From Pseudomonas typographi (lineage in GTDB: Bacteria > Pseudomonadota > Gammaproteobacteria > Pseudomonadales > Pseudomonadaceae), in NCBI RefSeq assembly GCF_014694385.1, contig NZ_JAAOCA010000004.1:163061-227060 (forward strand): a DNA stretch of 64,000 nucleotides. The letters are read 5' to 3'. Shown piece after piece: positions 56,579 to 64,000 of this stretch (its first letter is position 1; the number at the start of each line of letters is the position of its first letter). The notes under the pieces are model-generated. The model worked only from the letters and a program-made list of their open reading frames with translations, was not told the origin of the DNA and searched no databases. The position numbers and the translations under genes are program-made.

Positions 56579-58135
56579 ATGATTAAGGCCTTTCTTTTCG
56601 AGCGTTACCCCGGTGAAAATCCATCGGCGCGATGGCGCAGTTTCTTTATTATTGGGGGTGCCTTGCTGGCGGTGGCATCACCCTTGTTCAGCGCTAACGC
56701 CTATTATCGGGACGACTTCTTTCGCGCCATCGGCGGCAATGTTCAATACTGGACCTACAATGGCCGCCCCCTGGCCACCTGGCTTTTTCATTTACTCAAT
56801 TTTTCGGCCACTGTGAGTGATACGTCGCCGTTGCCCCTACTATTGGGAATGGCCTCAATTGCTGCAGCACTGGCGATCTCGGCCGGCCGCCTCACGGGCG
56901 AAGCGGCACCGCGCTCAACTTTTTTAGCACTGAGCGTAGTCTTTTGCCCGTTTCTCGTACAACCGATGCTTTATGCCTACGACGCTTTACCCATTTCCCT
57001 CTCTGTTGCGCTGGTTTTTCTGGCCATGGCCACGTGCGCTTCACCTCGATGGCTCGACTTTTTAATCTGCTTGGCGCTCTTCATCGCCGCGGCCTGCTTG
57101 TACCAGACCGCGGCCAATTATGCATGCATTGCAATTGTGTTACTGGCCATGGGCGCGGTGGCCGACAGCCGCGCCCAGCAGCCTTTGCACGCTGCAGCGA
57201 TCAAGGCCGCAGCACTGGGTTGCGCCGTTTTGGTATACAAATTAGCGATTTTTCCGTTGTGCGCCACCGACGAGCATAACTTTGGGCGCGGCCAATTGCT
57301 TAGCCTCGACCTTGTCGGGCTAAGGCTGGCGGCATCCCATGTTCGTGCCGCCAGCCTTAGCTTGCTTGGGGCCTTTCCGGGGTACAGCGTGCTACCTGTA
57401 GCAGCCCTGCTCGCCGCGGGTGCCTTGGCGTGTTGGCGCATTGGCCTGCGTGAGTTCGCGATGGCCACGCGCGCCGTTCATGTACTGCGCGGGCTGTTTG
57501 CTTTTGGCGCGCCTGTGCTGGTGTACTTGAGCACCTTTGGGTTATTGCTGCTGCTGAAAACGCCCGCGTTCGAACCCCGGGTGCTGGCGGCTTTTTCCGC
57601 TGCGGTGTTGTTCAATGCCTGTATGGCGCGCAAAGCCTTTCCAAGATTCAAGCCCTTGATCAGTGCAGCATTGATCCTGCATTTGATGTTTTCGGTGTCT
57701 TTCATGATGAGCAGCTTTCGCGCGCTCATCAACCAAAACAACTTCGACCAAGGTGTGGCACTGGCGTTGCGGGCAGAACTGTCGCGTACAGATATAGGCC
57801 CCATCGACGGCGTATCAATATTAGGGAATAGCCCGGCGGCGCCCGATACGCTGCCGGTGTTCGAACACTATCCCCTGTTACGCCAGATCATATTTCCTGC
57901 ATTCTCGGAACATGAAGATTTTGCCTACTATGCCGTTATGAACCGTGCGCTGGCTTATTACCCCTACATACCACCTACCGCGGCGGCCCGCGCTTATATA
58001 CCGTCGAGAGTCCTTTCGGCCAATTGCATCTATCGGTTTTACGTCGTGGAGCGCACTGCCTTCTTCGACTTCACCACGCCTCGATGCACACTCCCAAGAA
58101 ACTATCTTGACATGCCGCCTACGAGCCGGCCGTAA
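56579..58135 (+). CDS. GtrII-type polytopic glucosyltransferase
   Basis: A 518-residue integral membrane protein with about ten to twelve hydrophobic segments. It has the GtrII (Glucos_trans_II) signature near the N-terminus: NAYYRDDFFRAIGG, then YNGRPLATWLFHLL, where the paired Asp are probable catalytic residues. In seroconverting systems such proteins move glucose from a lipid carrier to the O-antigen. The convergent gtrB and gtrA homologues downstream supply the expected partners. The third-position composition is somewhat A+T-richer than in neighbouring housekeeping genes. The acceptor glycan is unknown. Confidence 0.78.
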   Translation: MIKAFLFERYPGENPSARWRSFFIIGGALLAVASPLFSANAYYRDDFFRAIGGNVQYWTYNGRPLATWLFHLLNFSATVSDTSPLPLLLGMASIAAALAISAGRLTGEAAPRSTFLALSVVFCPFLVQPMLYAYDALPISLSVALVFLAMATCASPRWLDFLICLALFIAAACLYQTAANYACIAIVLLAMGAVADSRAQQPLHAAAIKAAALGCAVLVYKLAIFPLCATDEHNFGRGQLLSLDLVGLRLAASHVRAASLSLLGAFPGYSVLPVAALLAAGALACWRIGLREFAMATRAVHVLRGLFAFGAPVLVYLSTFGLLLLLKTPAFEPRVLAAFSAAVLFNACMARKAFPRFKPLISAALILHLMFSVSFMMSSFRALINQNNFDQGVALALRAELSRTDIGPIDGVSILGNSPAAPDTLPVFEHYPLLRQIIFPAFSEHEDFAYYAVMNRALAYYPYIPPTAAARAYIPSRVLSANCIYRFYVVERTAFFDFTTPRCTLPRNYLDMPPTSRP

Positions 58136-58167
58136 CAGTTTACCTGCCCCGGCCATACCCCAGCACA

Positions 58168-59130
58168 TCAATGCCGCTGTCCATCGGGGCGCACTGCACC
58201 GGTTACCGCATGGTTCACCACGCTGTCCACGATATAACGCGGCCGTAACTTGGCCTCGGTGTAAATTCTGCCGATGTACTCGCCAAGAATCCCGATGCCG
58301 ATCAATTGCACCCCACCCAGAAACAGCAACACGGCCATCAACGAAGGGTAGCCAGCCACCGGGTTGCCCCACAGGAGCGTGCGCCCAATCAACACCACGC
58401 TATAGGCCAATGCGCCGCCGGCGATGGCTGCCCCTAGGTAGCTCCATACTCGCAGGGGCAGGGTGGAAAACGACGTAACGCCCTCCAATGCGAAGTTCCA
58501 CAGTTTCCAACCATTGAATTTGGTCTTGCCGGCGACGCGGGCGGGGCGGCTGTATTCGATAATCTCGCGATGCCCTCCCACCCACTGCATCAGCCCCTTC
58601 ATGAACAGGTTGCGCTCAGGCATTGCCTTGAGCTGTTCCACGGTTTTGCGCGACAGTAACCTGAAGTCACCGACGTTCTCTTCGATAGGGTTTTGGCTGA
58701 TCGCATTGTGGAAGCGATAGAACCAATGGGCGGTCTTGCGCTTGAGCACTCCATCGGCTTGGCGGTCGACACGCTTGGCGAGCACAATATCGGCGCCCTG
58801 CTGCCATTTTTCGACCAACTGTGGAACCAGCTCGACCGGGTCTTGCAGGTCGACATCGATGGGGATCACCGCATCGCCAGTGCTGTAGTCAAGCCCGGCC
58901 AACAACGCTGGCTCTTTACCGAAGTTGCGGCTTAGGTTCACCAGGATCACCTGGGGGTCGAGTTGGGTAAGTTGTTCGATGATGGCCGCCGTGGCGTCGT
59001 CGCTGCCGTCATTGACGAATACGATTTCAAACGTATAGGGCTCTGTGCAGGCCATGGTTTTCACGGCCCGGTAAAAATGTGGAACAGCATCCTCTTCGTT
59101 ATAAACCGGTACCACTAGGGATATCAGCAT
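58168..59130 (-). CDS. gtrB: Bactoprenol glucosyltransferase GtrB-like (GT2)
   Basis: Family 2 glycosyltransferase that loads glucose onto undecaprenyl phosphate at the cytoplasmic face. The 320-residue protein has the GT-A start [22 protein letters not shown], the catalytic-region [11 protein letters not shown], and two C-terminal membrane helices ([38 protein letters not shown]). The ATG at 59130 overlaps the gtrA stop by one base (TGATG). Its stop is 33 bases from the convergent GtrII-type gene. Confidence 0.9.
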   Translation of the reverse strand: MLISLVVPVYNEEDAVPHFYRAVKTMACTEPYTFEIVFVNDGSDDATAAIIEQLTQLDPQVILVNLSRNFGKEPALLAGLDYSTGDAVIPIDVDLQDPVELVPQLVEKWQQGADIVLAKRVDRQADGVLKRKTAHWFYRFHNAISQNPIEENVGDFRLLSRKTVEQLKAMPERNLFMKGLMQWVGGHREIIEYSRPARVAGKTKFNGWKLWNFALEGVTSFSTLPLRVWSYLGAAIAGGALAYSVVLIGRTLLWGNPVAGYPSLMAVLLFLGGVQLIGIGILGEYIGRIYTEAKLRPRYIVDSVVNHAVTGAVRPDGQRH

Positions 59131-59507
59131 CAGCGAGGCCCTTGCTTGAAAACAACGCCGTGGGCATAGCGATAGCCCAGAACCAGGCTGGCTGCGGAGA
59201 ACAAGCACAGCGTGAGCAAAGGCGGCCACATCAGCCGCTGCGCCACCCAGCCGGAGGCTGCGGCCATGCCGGCCATAAAACAGGTGAAATAAAGATACCG
59301 GCGCCAGGAAACGGCGGTGCGGAACGTCCAGCGAGCATTGACGAAATAACTGAATGTCACCGCAGCTAGGAAGGCGAGAACATTAGCCGAGGCTTGGCCC
59401 CGGCCGGCAAGGTACACAAGCCCAAGAAACAGGCTCCAATGGATACAGGTGTTGGCGGCGCCTACGCAGGCGTAACGCACAAATGCCTTTATGCCTGGGG
59501 TGATCAT
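59130..59507 (-). CDS. gtrA: GtrA-family flippase
   Basis: Small four-helix membrane protein, 125 residues, of the GtrA/PF04138 family that flips bactoprenol-linked glucose across the inner membrane. It starts [20 protein letters not shown]. The conserved [11 protein letters not shown] lies after the second helix. Translationally coupled to gtrB. The 137 bases upstream contain short repeated TGGCA-type words but no feature I can name. Confidence 0.9.
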   Translation of the reverse strand: MITPGIKAFVRYACVGAANTCIHWSLFLGLVYLAGRGQASANVLAFLAAVTFSYFVNARWTFRTAVSWRRYLYFTCFMAGMAAASGWVAQRLMWPPLLTLCLFSAASLVLGYRYAHGVVFKQGPR

Positions 59508-59644
59508 CAGTACCCATTGTCCATGACTAATGTATGGGCAACAGCCCCTATGCCCAGAATGCTAAATGGCAAATGGCAGGCTGGTAACTGGCAGATCTAT
59601 TGGCTGGCAATGTGCAACTACGGCACCCGTGCCAAACATTATGT

Positions 59645-59668
59645 AAAAAGCCCGCTGGAGCGCGGGCA
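59645..59668 (-). terminator. Rho-independent terminator after the cio genes
   Basis: On the minus strand: GCCCGC, loop GCTCCA, GCGGGC, then TTTTT. It lies about 18 bases past the DUF2474 gene. Confidence 0.8.
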
Positions 59669-59685
59669 AAAGGTGAGAACCCCGG

Positions 59686-59832
59686 TCAGTGGCTATGCAT
59701 CCCAGCCGCCGACATCAATAGCCGGATCAACCCGGCCACCAGGCCCAAGCTGATCACGCTGGCGGCCCAAATCAGCACCAACCAGCCCAGGCGTTGCCAC
59801 AATGGTTTCTTTACCGCTTGTGTATCGGCCAT
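59686..59832 (-). CDS. DUF2474 small membrane protein of the Cio oxidase
   Basis: A 48-residue protein, MADTQAVKKPLWQRLGWLVL onward, with one membrane helix (LVLIWAASVISLGLVAGLIRLL) and a short His-containing end. DUF2474 proteins follow cioAB-type oxidase genes and are comparable in position to the CydX subunit of cytochrome bd. It starts 17 bases after cioB. Easily missed because of its size. Confidence 0.82.
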   Translation of the reverse strand: MADTQAVKKPLWQRLGWLVLIWAASVISLGLVAGLIRLLMSAAGMHSH

Positions 59833-59849
59833 GGCGTTGCCCTCTGAAC

Positions 59850-60857
59850 TCAGTGGTAGCCGTCTTCGGCGGTGACCTTGCCGCGGAACACGTAGTAGCT
59901 CCAAAAGGTGTAACCGAGAATGAACGGCAGGATGAACAGCGTGCCCACCAGCATGAAGCTCTGGCTTTGCGGCGGCGAGGCGGCGTCCCAAATGCTGATG
60001 GCTGGGGGGATGATGTTCGGCCACAAGCTGATACCCAAGCCGCTGTAACCGAGGAAGATCAACAGCAAGGTGAGCAGGAACGGTATGTAGTTCGCGCCGC
60101 GCCCTACCGCCCACCACAGCCCGGCCACCGTGGCCAGCACCAGCAGCGGCACCGGCAGGAACCAGAACAGATTGGGCGTGCTGAACCAGCGCTGGGCGAT
60201 GTCGCCATGGGCTAGCGGGGTCCACAGGCTAACCACGCCGACCACCGCCAACAGCACTAAAATCAGCGGCTTGGTGACTTGGTACATGCGCGCCTGCAGC
60301 GGCCCTTCGGTTTTCATGATCAACCACGTGCTGCCCAACAGCGCATACGCCGCGATCAAGCCCAGGCCACAGAACAGTGAGAACGGCGTGAGCCAGGCGA
60401 GCGCGCCGCCAGCATAGTGGCGCTCGACCACCGGGATGCCGTCGATGAATGCCCCCAGCGCCACGCCCTGGAAGAAGGTCGCCGCCAGCGAGCCGCCAAT
60501 GAAGGCCTTGTCCCAGATATGGCGCTTGTTTTCACGGGCCTTGAAGCGAAACTCGAACGCCACACCACGGAAGATCAACCCCATGAGCATGAAGATCAGC
60601 GGCAGGTAAAGTGCCGACAGCACCACCGAATAGGCCAGCGGGAAGGCGCCGAACAGTGCGGCGCCCCCCAGTACCAGCCAGGTTTCGTTGCCGTCCCATA
60701 CCGGTGCGACGGTGTTCATCATCACGTCACGGTCTTGTTCGGCCTTGACGAACGGGAAGAGGATGCCGATGCCCAGATCGAAGCCATCCATAACCACGTA
60801 CATCATCACCCCGAAGATAATGATGATCGCCCAGATCAGCGAAGTATCGATGCCCAT
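59850..60857 (-). CDS. cioB: Cyanide-insensitive quinol oxidase subunit II (CioB/CydB)
   Basis: Second membrane subunit of the bd-type oxidase. 335 residues, nine or so helices, starting MGIDTSLIWAIIIIFGVMMY with the family hallmark VMDGFDLGIGILFPF and WDGNETWLVLGGAALFGAFP. Starts 3 bases after cioA and is clearly co-transcribed. Confidence 0.95.
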   Translation of the reverse strand: MGIDTSLIWAIIIIFGVMMYVVMDGFDLGIGILFPFVKAEQDRDVMMNTVAPVWDGNETWLVLGGAALFGAFPLAYSVVLSALYLPLIFMLMGLIFRGVAFEFRFKARENKRHIWDKAFIGGSLAATFFQGVALGAFIDGIPVVERHYAGGALAWLTPFSLFCGLGLIAAYALLGSTWLIMKTEGPLQARMYQVTKPLILVLLAVVGVVSLWTPLAHGDIAQRWFSTPNLFWFLPVPLLVLATVAGLWWAVGRGANYIPFLLTLLLIFLGYSGLGISLWPNIIPPAISIWDAASPPQSQSFMLVGTLFILPFILGYTFWSYYVFRGKVTAEDGYH

Positions 60858-60860
60858 GGC

Positions 60861-62270
60861 TCAAGCCTCCTGGGTGTCATGGCTGGCCGACAGCGGGCGC
60901 GCGGGGGTGCGCGGCTGGCCGGGGCCACCATGGGGTTGATGGGTGCCTTCGTGGGTCACAGGGCCCTTGCGCACCAGGCGCATCATATAGCTGAAGCCCA
61001 CGCCGAACAGCGAGAAGTACACCACCACGAACAGCCCCAGGGTGATGCTCATCTGCACCGCATCATGGTTGGATGACGCATGGGCGGTACGCATCAAGCC
61101 GTACACCACCCACGGCTGGCGGCCGATCTCGGTGGTGAACCACCCGGCAAGCAAGGCGATCAACCCGGCGGGCCCCATGTACAGGGCCAAATAAAGAAAC
61201 GGTTTGCAACTGTAGAGCTTGCCGCGCCAGCGCAGCCAGGCACTGAACACACCCACGGCGATCATTAACAGCCCGAGCCCCACCATCACCCGGAACGACC
61301 AGAACACAATCGTCGAGTTGGGGCGGTCTTCGGGTGGGAAGGTTTTCAGCGCCGGGATCTGCCGGTCAAGGCTGTGGGTGAGGATCAGGCTACCCAGGTA
61401 CGGCACCTCGACAGCGAAGCGGGTTTTTTCCGCCTGCATGTCGGGCCAGCCGAACAGAATCAACGGGCTGGGCTCCCCGGGCACATTGTCCCAATGGCCT
61501 TCGATCGCGGCGATTTTTGCCGGCTGGTGCTCAAGGGTGTTCAGCCCGTGCATGTCACCGACGAACGCCTGCACCGGCGCGACGATCAACGCCATCCACA
61601 TGGCCATGGAGAACATCTTGCGCACCGCGGGGTTGTCGCGCCCGCGCAGCAGGTGCCAAGCCGCCGAGGCGCCGACGAAAAACGCCGTGGCCACGAACGC
61701 CGCAATCGCCATGTGAGCGAGCCGATAGGGGAATGACGGGTTGAAGATGACTGCCAGCCAATCCACCGGAATCACCCGGCCATCGACAATCTGGTAGCCC
61801 TGGGGGGTTTGCATCCAACTGTTGGACGCCAAAATCCAGAACGTGGAAATCAGCGTACCGATGGCCACCATGACCGTGGAAAAAAAATGCAGGCCACGGC
61901 CGACGCGGTTCCAGCCGAACAACATCACGCCGAGAAAGCCGGCTTCCAGGAAAAACGCCGTGAGCACTTCGTACGTGAGCAAGGGCCCGGTGATGGCGCC
62001 GGCGAAATCGGAGAAACCACCCCAGTTGGTGCCGAACTCGTAGGCCATCACCAGGCCAGACACCACGCCCATGCCGAAGTTAACGGCGAAGATCTTCGAC
62101 CAGAAGTGGTAAAGGTCGCGGTAGGCGGCTTCATGGGTTTTCAGCCACAGCCCTTCGAGCACCGCCAGGAAGCTGGCAAGGCCGATGGTTATGGCAGGGA
62201 ACAGGATATGAAACGATACGGTGAAGGCGAATTGCATTCGGGCGAGATCTAGTGCCTCTAAGCCGAACAT
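60861..62270 (-). CDS. cioA: Cyanide-insensitive quinol oxidase subunit I (CioA/CydA)
   Basis: Haem-bearing subunit of the bd-type quinol:O2 oxidase. The 469-residue protein has the haem His near residue 20 (FTVSFHILFPAI), the second ligand region PYRLAHMAIAAF, the Q-loop signature VGDMHGLNTLEHQPAKIAAIEGHW, and the short Q loop of the Cio subgroup, which fits its length. An ANR-type box sits 25 bases upstream of the start. The enzyme is relatively resistant to cyanide in Pseudomonas. Confidence 0.95.
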   Translation of the reverse strand: MFGLEALDLARMQFAFTVSFHILFPAITIGLASFLAVLEGLWLKTHEAAYRDLYHFWSKIFAVNFGMGVVSGLVMAYEFGTNWGGFSDFAGAITGPLLTYEVLTAFFLEAGFLGVMLFGWNRVGRGLHFFSTVMVAIGTLISTFWILASNSWMQTPQGYQIVDGRVIPVDWLAVIFNPSFPYRLAHMAIAAFVATAFFVGASAAWHLLRGRDNPAVRKMFSMAMWMALIVAPVQAFVGDMHGLNTLEHQPAKIAAIEGHWDNVPGEPSPLILFGWPDMQAEKTRFAVEVPYLGSLILTHSLDRQIPALKTFPPEDRPNSTIVFWSFRVMVGLGLLMIAVGVFSAWLRWRGKLYSCKPFLYLALYMGPAGLIALLAGWFTTEIGRQPWVVYGLMRTAHASSNHDAVQMSITLGLFVVVYFSLFGVGFSYMMRLVRKGPVTHEGTHQPHGGPGQPRTPARPLSASHDTQEA

Positions 62271-62294
62271 GGCAGGTTCCTCTCAGGCAGTGCA

Positions 62295-62308
62295 TTGATA
62301 CAGGTCAA
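62295..62308. promoter_or_regulatory. ANR/FNR-type box upstream of cioA
   Basis: TTGATACAGGTCAA fits TTGAT-N4-(A/G)TCAA. Its centre is only about 31 bases from the cioA ATG, too close for an activator at -41.5 unless the transcript were leaderless, so a repressor role at or after the start site is more likely. ANR is reported to repress cioAB in P. aeruginosa. Confidence 0.6.
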
Positions 62309-62480
62309 TGCTTGAACAAAGAGTAGACCCATCGTGGGGCAGCGTTTATGCGGTGGATCGACGCGCGGCAGGTTGTCTCATGGGGTTTACTTTTAAAGAA
62401 TTCGTTAGCCAAGTAACTTTTTGCAACAAACAAATGGTACGCTCCTGCTCCCCTTTTTTGCGCAGGGCTGCCCGGCGTTC

Positions 62481-63698
62481 ATGGTTTCTTCAACCCCCAC
62501 GTTGTTGCGTCACCACCGCCCTTTTCTTGCCTTCTGGCTGGCCCGGGTCTGCACCGCCAGCGCTTTTCAAATGCTCACCGTGGCGATCGGCTGGCACCTG
62601 TATCAACTCACCAGCAGCGTGTTGGACCTGGGCCTGGCGGGTTTGGTGGAATTCACCCCGCGGGTGCTGTTCATGCTGCACACCGGGCATGTGGCCGACC
62701 GCTACGACCGCCGCCGCATCGCCGCGCTCTGCCAGGCGCTGCAGGGACTGGTGGCGTTGACCTTGGTGGTGTGTAGCCTCAGCGACAGCGTTAGCCGTAA
62801 CTTGATTTTCCTGATGGCCTTCTGCCTAGGCGCGGCGCGGGCGTTCGAGATGCCAACCACCCAAGCCTTGCTGCCGAACATCGTGCCGGCCGGGCTGTTC
62901 CCCCGGGCAGTGGCGGCCTCGGCCTCGGCCATGCAAATGGCAACCATCGTCGCCCCTGCTGCTGGAGGGTTCCTGTATGCCTTTGGCAGTACCTGGGTGT
63001 ACGGCCCTTCGGTGGTGCTTTATGTACTGGCCATGGGGCTGGTGTCGACACTGCCGGCACGGGAAGCGGCGAGTACGGTAGGTAAGGCTACCCTGCAGTC
63101 GCTGCTGGCCGGCATCCATTTTATTCGCAGCCGCCCAGACATCCTTGGGGCCATCTCCCTGGACCTGTTTGCGGTGTTGCTGGGTGGCGCCACGGCGTTG
63201 CTACCGGTGTTCGCCCGCGACATCCTGCTCACCGGCCCGTGGGGCCTGGGCATGCTGCGTTCGGCGCCGGCGGTAGGGGCGCTGGTAACCTCGTTCTGGC
63301 TGGCGCGCTTTCCCATCGAGCGCAAGGTGGGCCGCACCATGTTCGCCGGCGTGGCGGTGTTCGGTGTGGCCACCATCGCCTTCGGCCTATCGACCTCGTT
63401 CTGGTTCTCGTTGCTGGTGCTGGCGGTGCTCGGCGCCTCCGACATGATCAGCATGGTTATCCGTGGCGCCTTCGTGCAATTGGAAACGCCAGACGAAATG
63501 CGCGGCCGGGTCAGTGCCGTGAACGGGCTGTTCATCGGCGCTTCGAACCAGTTGGGCGAATTCGAGTCCGGTTTTACCGCGCACTGGTTTGGCACGGTAA
63601 CGGCGGTGGTGCTGGGCGGGGTGGGTACGCTGGTGGTCTGCGGGGCGTGGATCAAACTGTTCCCCAGCCTGGCGCAGCGAGACCGGATGCACCGCTAA
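62481..63698 (+). CDS. MFS transporter (EntS-like)
   Basis: A 405-residue major-facilitator protein with about 12 helices. The loop 2-3 motif is HVADRYDRRRI, and the sequence resembles the EntS/enterobactin-exporter-like group (FLAFWLARVCTASAFQM; GRVSAVNGLFIGASNQLGEFESG). The substrate cannot be read from sequence. I used the ATG at 62481 (MVSSTPTLLRHHRPFLAF). The frame is open to an ATG at 62421, which would add 20 residues. Divergent from cioA. Confidence 0.85.
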   Translation: MVSSTPTLLRHHRPFLAFWLARVCTASAFQMLTVAIGWHLYQLTSSVLDLGLAGLVEFTPRVLFMLHTGHVADRYDRRRIAALCQALQGLVALTLVVCSLSDSVSRNLIFLMAFCLGAARAFEMPTTQALLPNIVPAGLFPRAVAASASAMQMATIVAPAAGGFLYAFGSTWVYGPSVVLYVLAMGLVSTLPAREAASTVGKATLQSLLAGIHFIRSRPDILGAISLDLFAVLLGGATALLPVFARDILLTGPWGLGMLRSAPAVGALVTSFWLARFPIERKVGRTMFAGVAVFGVATIAFGLSTSFWFSLLVLAVLGASDMISMVIRGAFVQLETPDEMRGRVSAVNGLFIGASNQLGEFESGFTAHWFGTVTAVVLGGVGTLVVCGAWIKLFPSLAQRDRMHR

Positions 63699-63844
63699 CG
63701 GCTCGGCCACAAGTAAAAAGCTGCCGGCGTGAAGCTGAAGCTTGGCGCCTGAAGCTCTGCTATTATCCCCGGCTTTTTCGCCCCCGCCCGACCGCTGTGC
63801 TTAGCTTGCCGGGGCGCGATCCATCTTTTTGCCGGAGAGCAGGC

Positions 63845-64000
63845 ATGCTGGAAAGGCTGTTCCAACTCAAGCTGCACAACACCTCTGTGCGCACCGAAAT
63901 CCTCGCGGGGGCCACCACCTTCCTCGCCATGGCCTATATCCTGTTCGTCAACCCGAGCATCCTCGGCGCCACCGGCATGGACAAAGGCGCCGTGTTCGTC
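63845..64000 (+). CDS. NCS2-family purine permease, N-terminal part
   Basis: The first 52 codons of a membrane permease: MLERLFQLKLHNTSVRTEIL, then AGATTFLAMAYILFVNPSIL, characteristic of the AzgA-type (adenine/guanine/hypoxanthine) branch of NCS2. GGAG lies eight bases upstream of the ATG at 63845. The gene continues past the right edge, so specificity cannot be judged. Confidence 0.88.
   Translation, partial: MLERLFQLKLHNTSVRTEILAGATTFLAMAYILFVNPSILGATGMDKGAVFV

Overview
The window is a stretch of high-G+C gammaproteobacterial chromosome, almost certainly from the genus Pseudomonas. The evidence is the gene order: clpB-pgeF-rluD / bamD / pilS-pilR, the fimU-pilVWXY1E cluster, ribF-ileS-lspA-fkpB-ispH, rpsT-proB-obgE-rpmA-rplU / ispB, cioAB with a DUF2474 gene, and radA / mscL / fpr. 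From memory this looks most like the P. putida group, which is an inference. It carries about 58 protein genes and I see no rRNA or tRNA gene. No gap between genes exceeds 300 bases.

Layout. 1-8250: proteostasis and RNA modification (clpB with a heat-shock promoter, pgeF, rluD), outer-membrane assembly (bamD), a small zinc-ribbon membrane protein coupled to the PilS/PilR two-component pair, and thiO. 8254-14595: a type IV pilus minor-pilin operon (fimU, pilV, pilW, pilX, pilY1, pilE) with translational coupling and a divergent fimT. 14602-21938: the leftward ribF-ileS-lspA-fkpB-ispH genes plus murJ. 22124-30029: core genes (rpsT, creA, proB, obgE, rpmA, rplU, ispB, yjdM), interrupted by a methyltransferase and a frameshifted AraC regulator that look acquired, and ending in a small gene behind a probable Fur box. 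30090-37447: FKBP, a Lon-like protease, DUF3015 and DUF4105 envelope proteins, a small lipoprotein and a divergent GreA/GreB-like factor.

37511-46231: ettA, a large PAS/GGDEF/EAL c-di-GMP protein, an orphan RHS-core protein, glyA and a hypothetical gene that looks split by a frameshift. 46284-50508: a leftward carbon-starvation set (cstA, yjiX, yjiA) and a PilZ protein, with two different miniature transposon-like elements. Each has CTAG ends, and each lies exactly on the stop codon of its neighbour gene (yjiA, PilZ gene). 50512-56477: a HAD phosphatase, a low-G+C orphan protein kinase, radA, mscL, fpr and rlmG. 56579-59507: a three-gene Gtr-type glucosylation set in an unusual convergent layout. 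59686-64000: the cyanide-insensitive oxidase cioA-cioB-DUF2474 with an ANR-type box, an MFS transporter and the start of a purine permease gene.

The accessory material worth most attention is the orphan kinase, the RHS-core orphan, the CTAG elements, the methyltransferase/AraC insert, the Gtr set, and FimT with its C-terminal GRIR motif (the GRxR type linked to DNA binding in transformation). I found no CRISPR array, prophage or complete insertion sequence.
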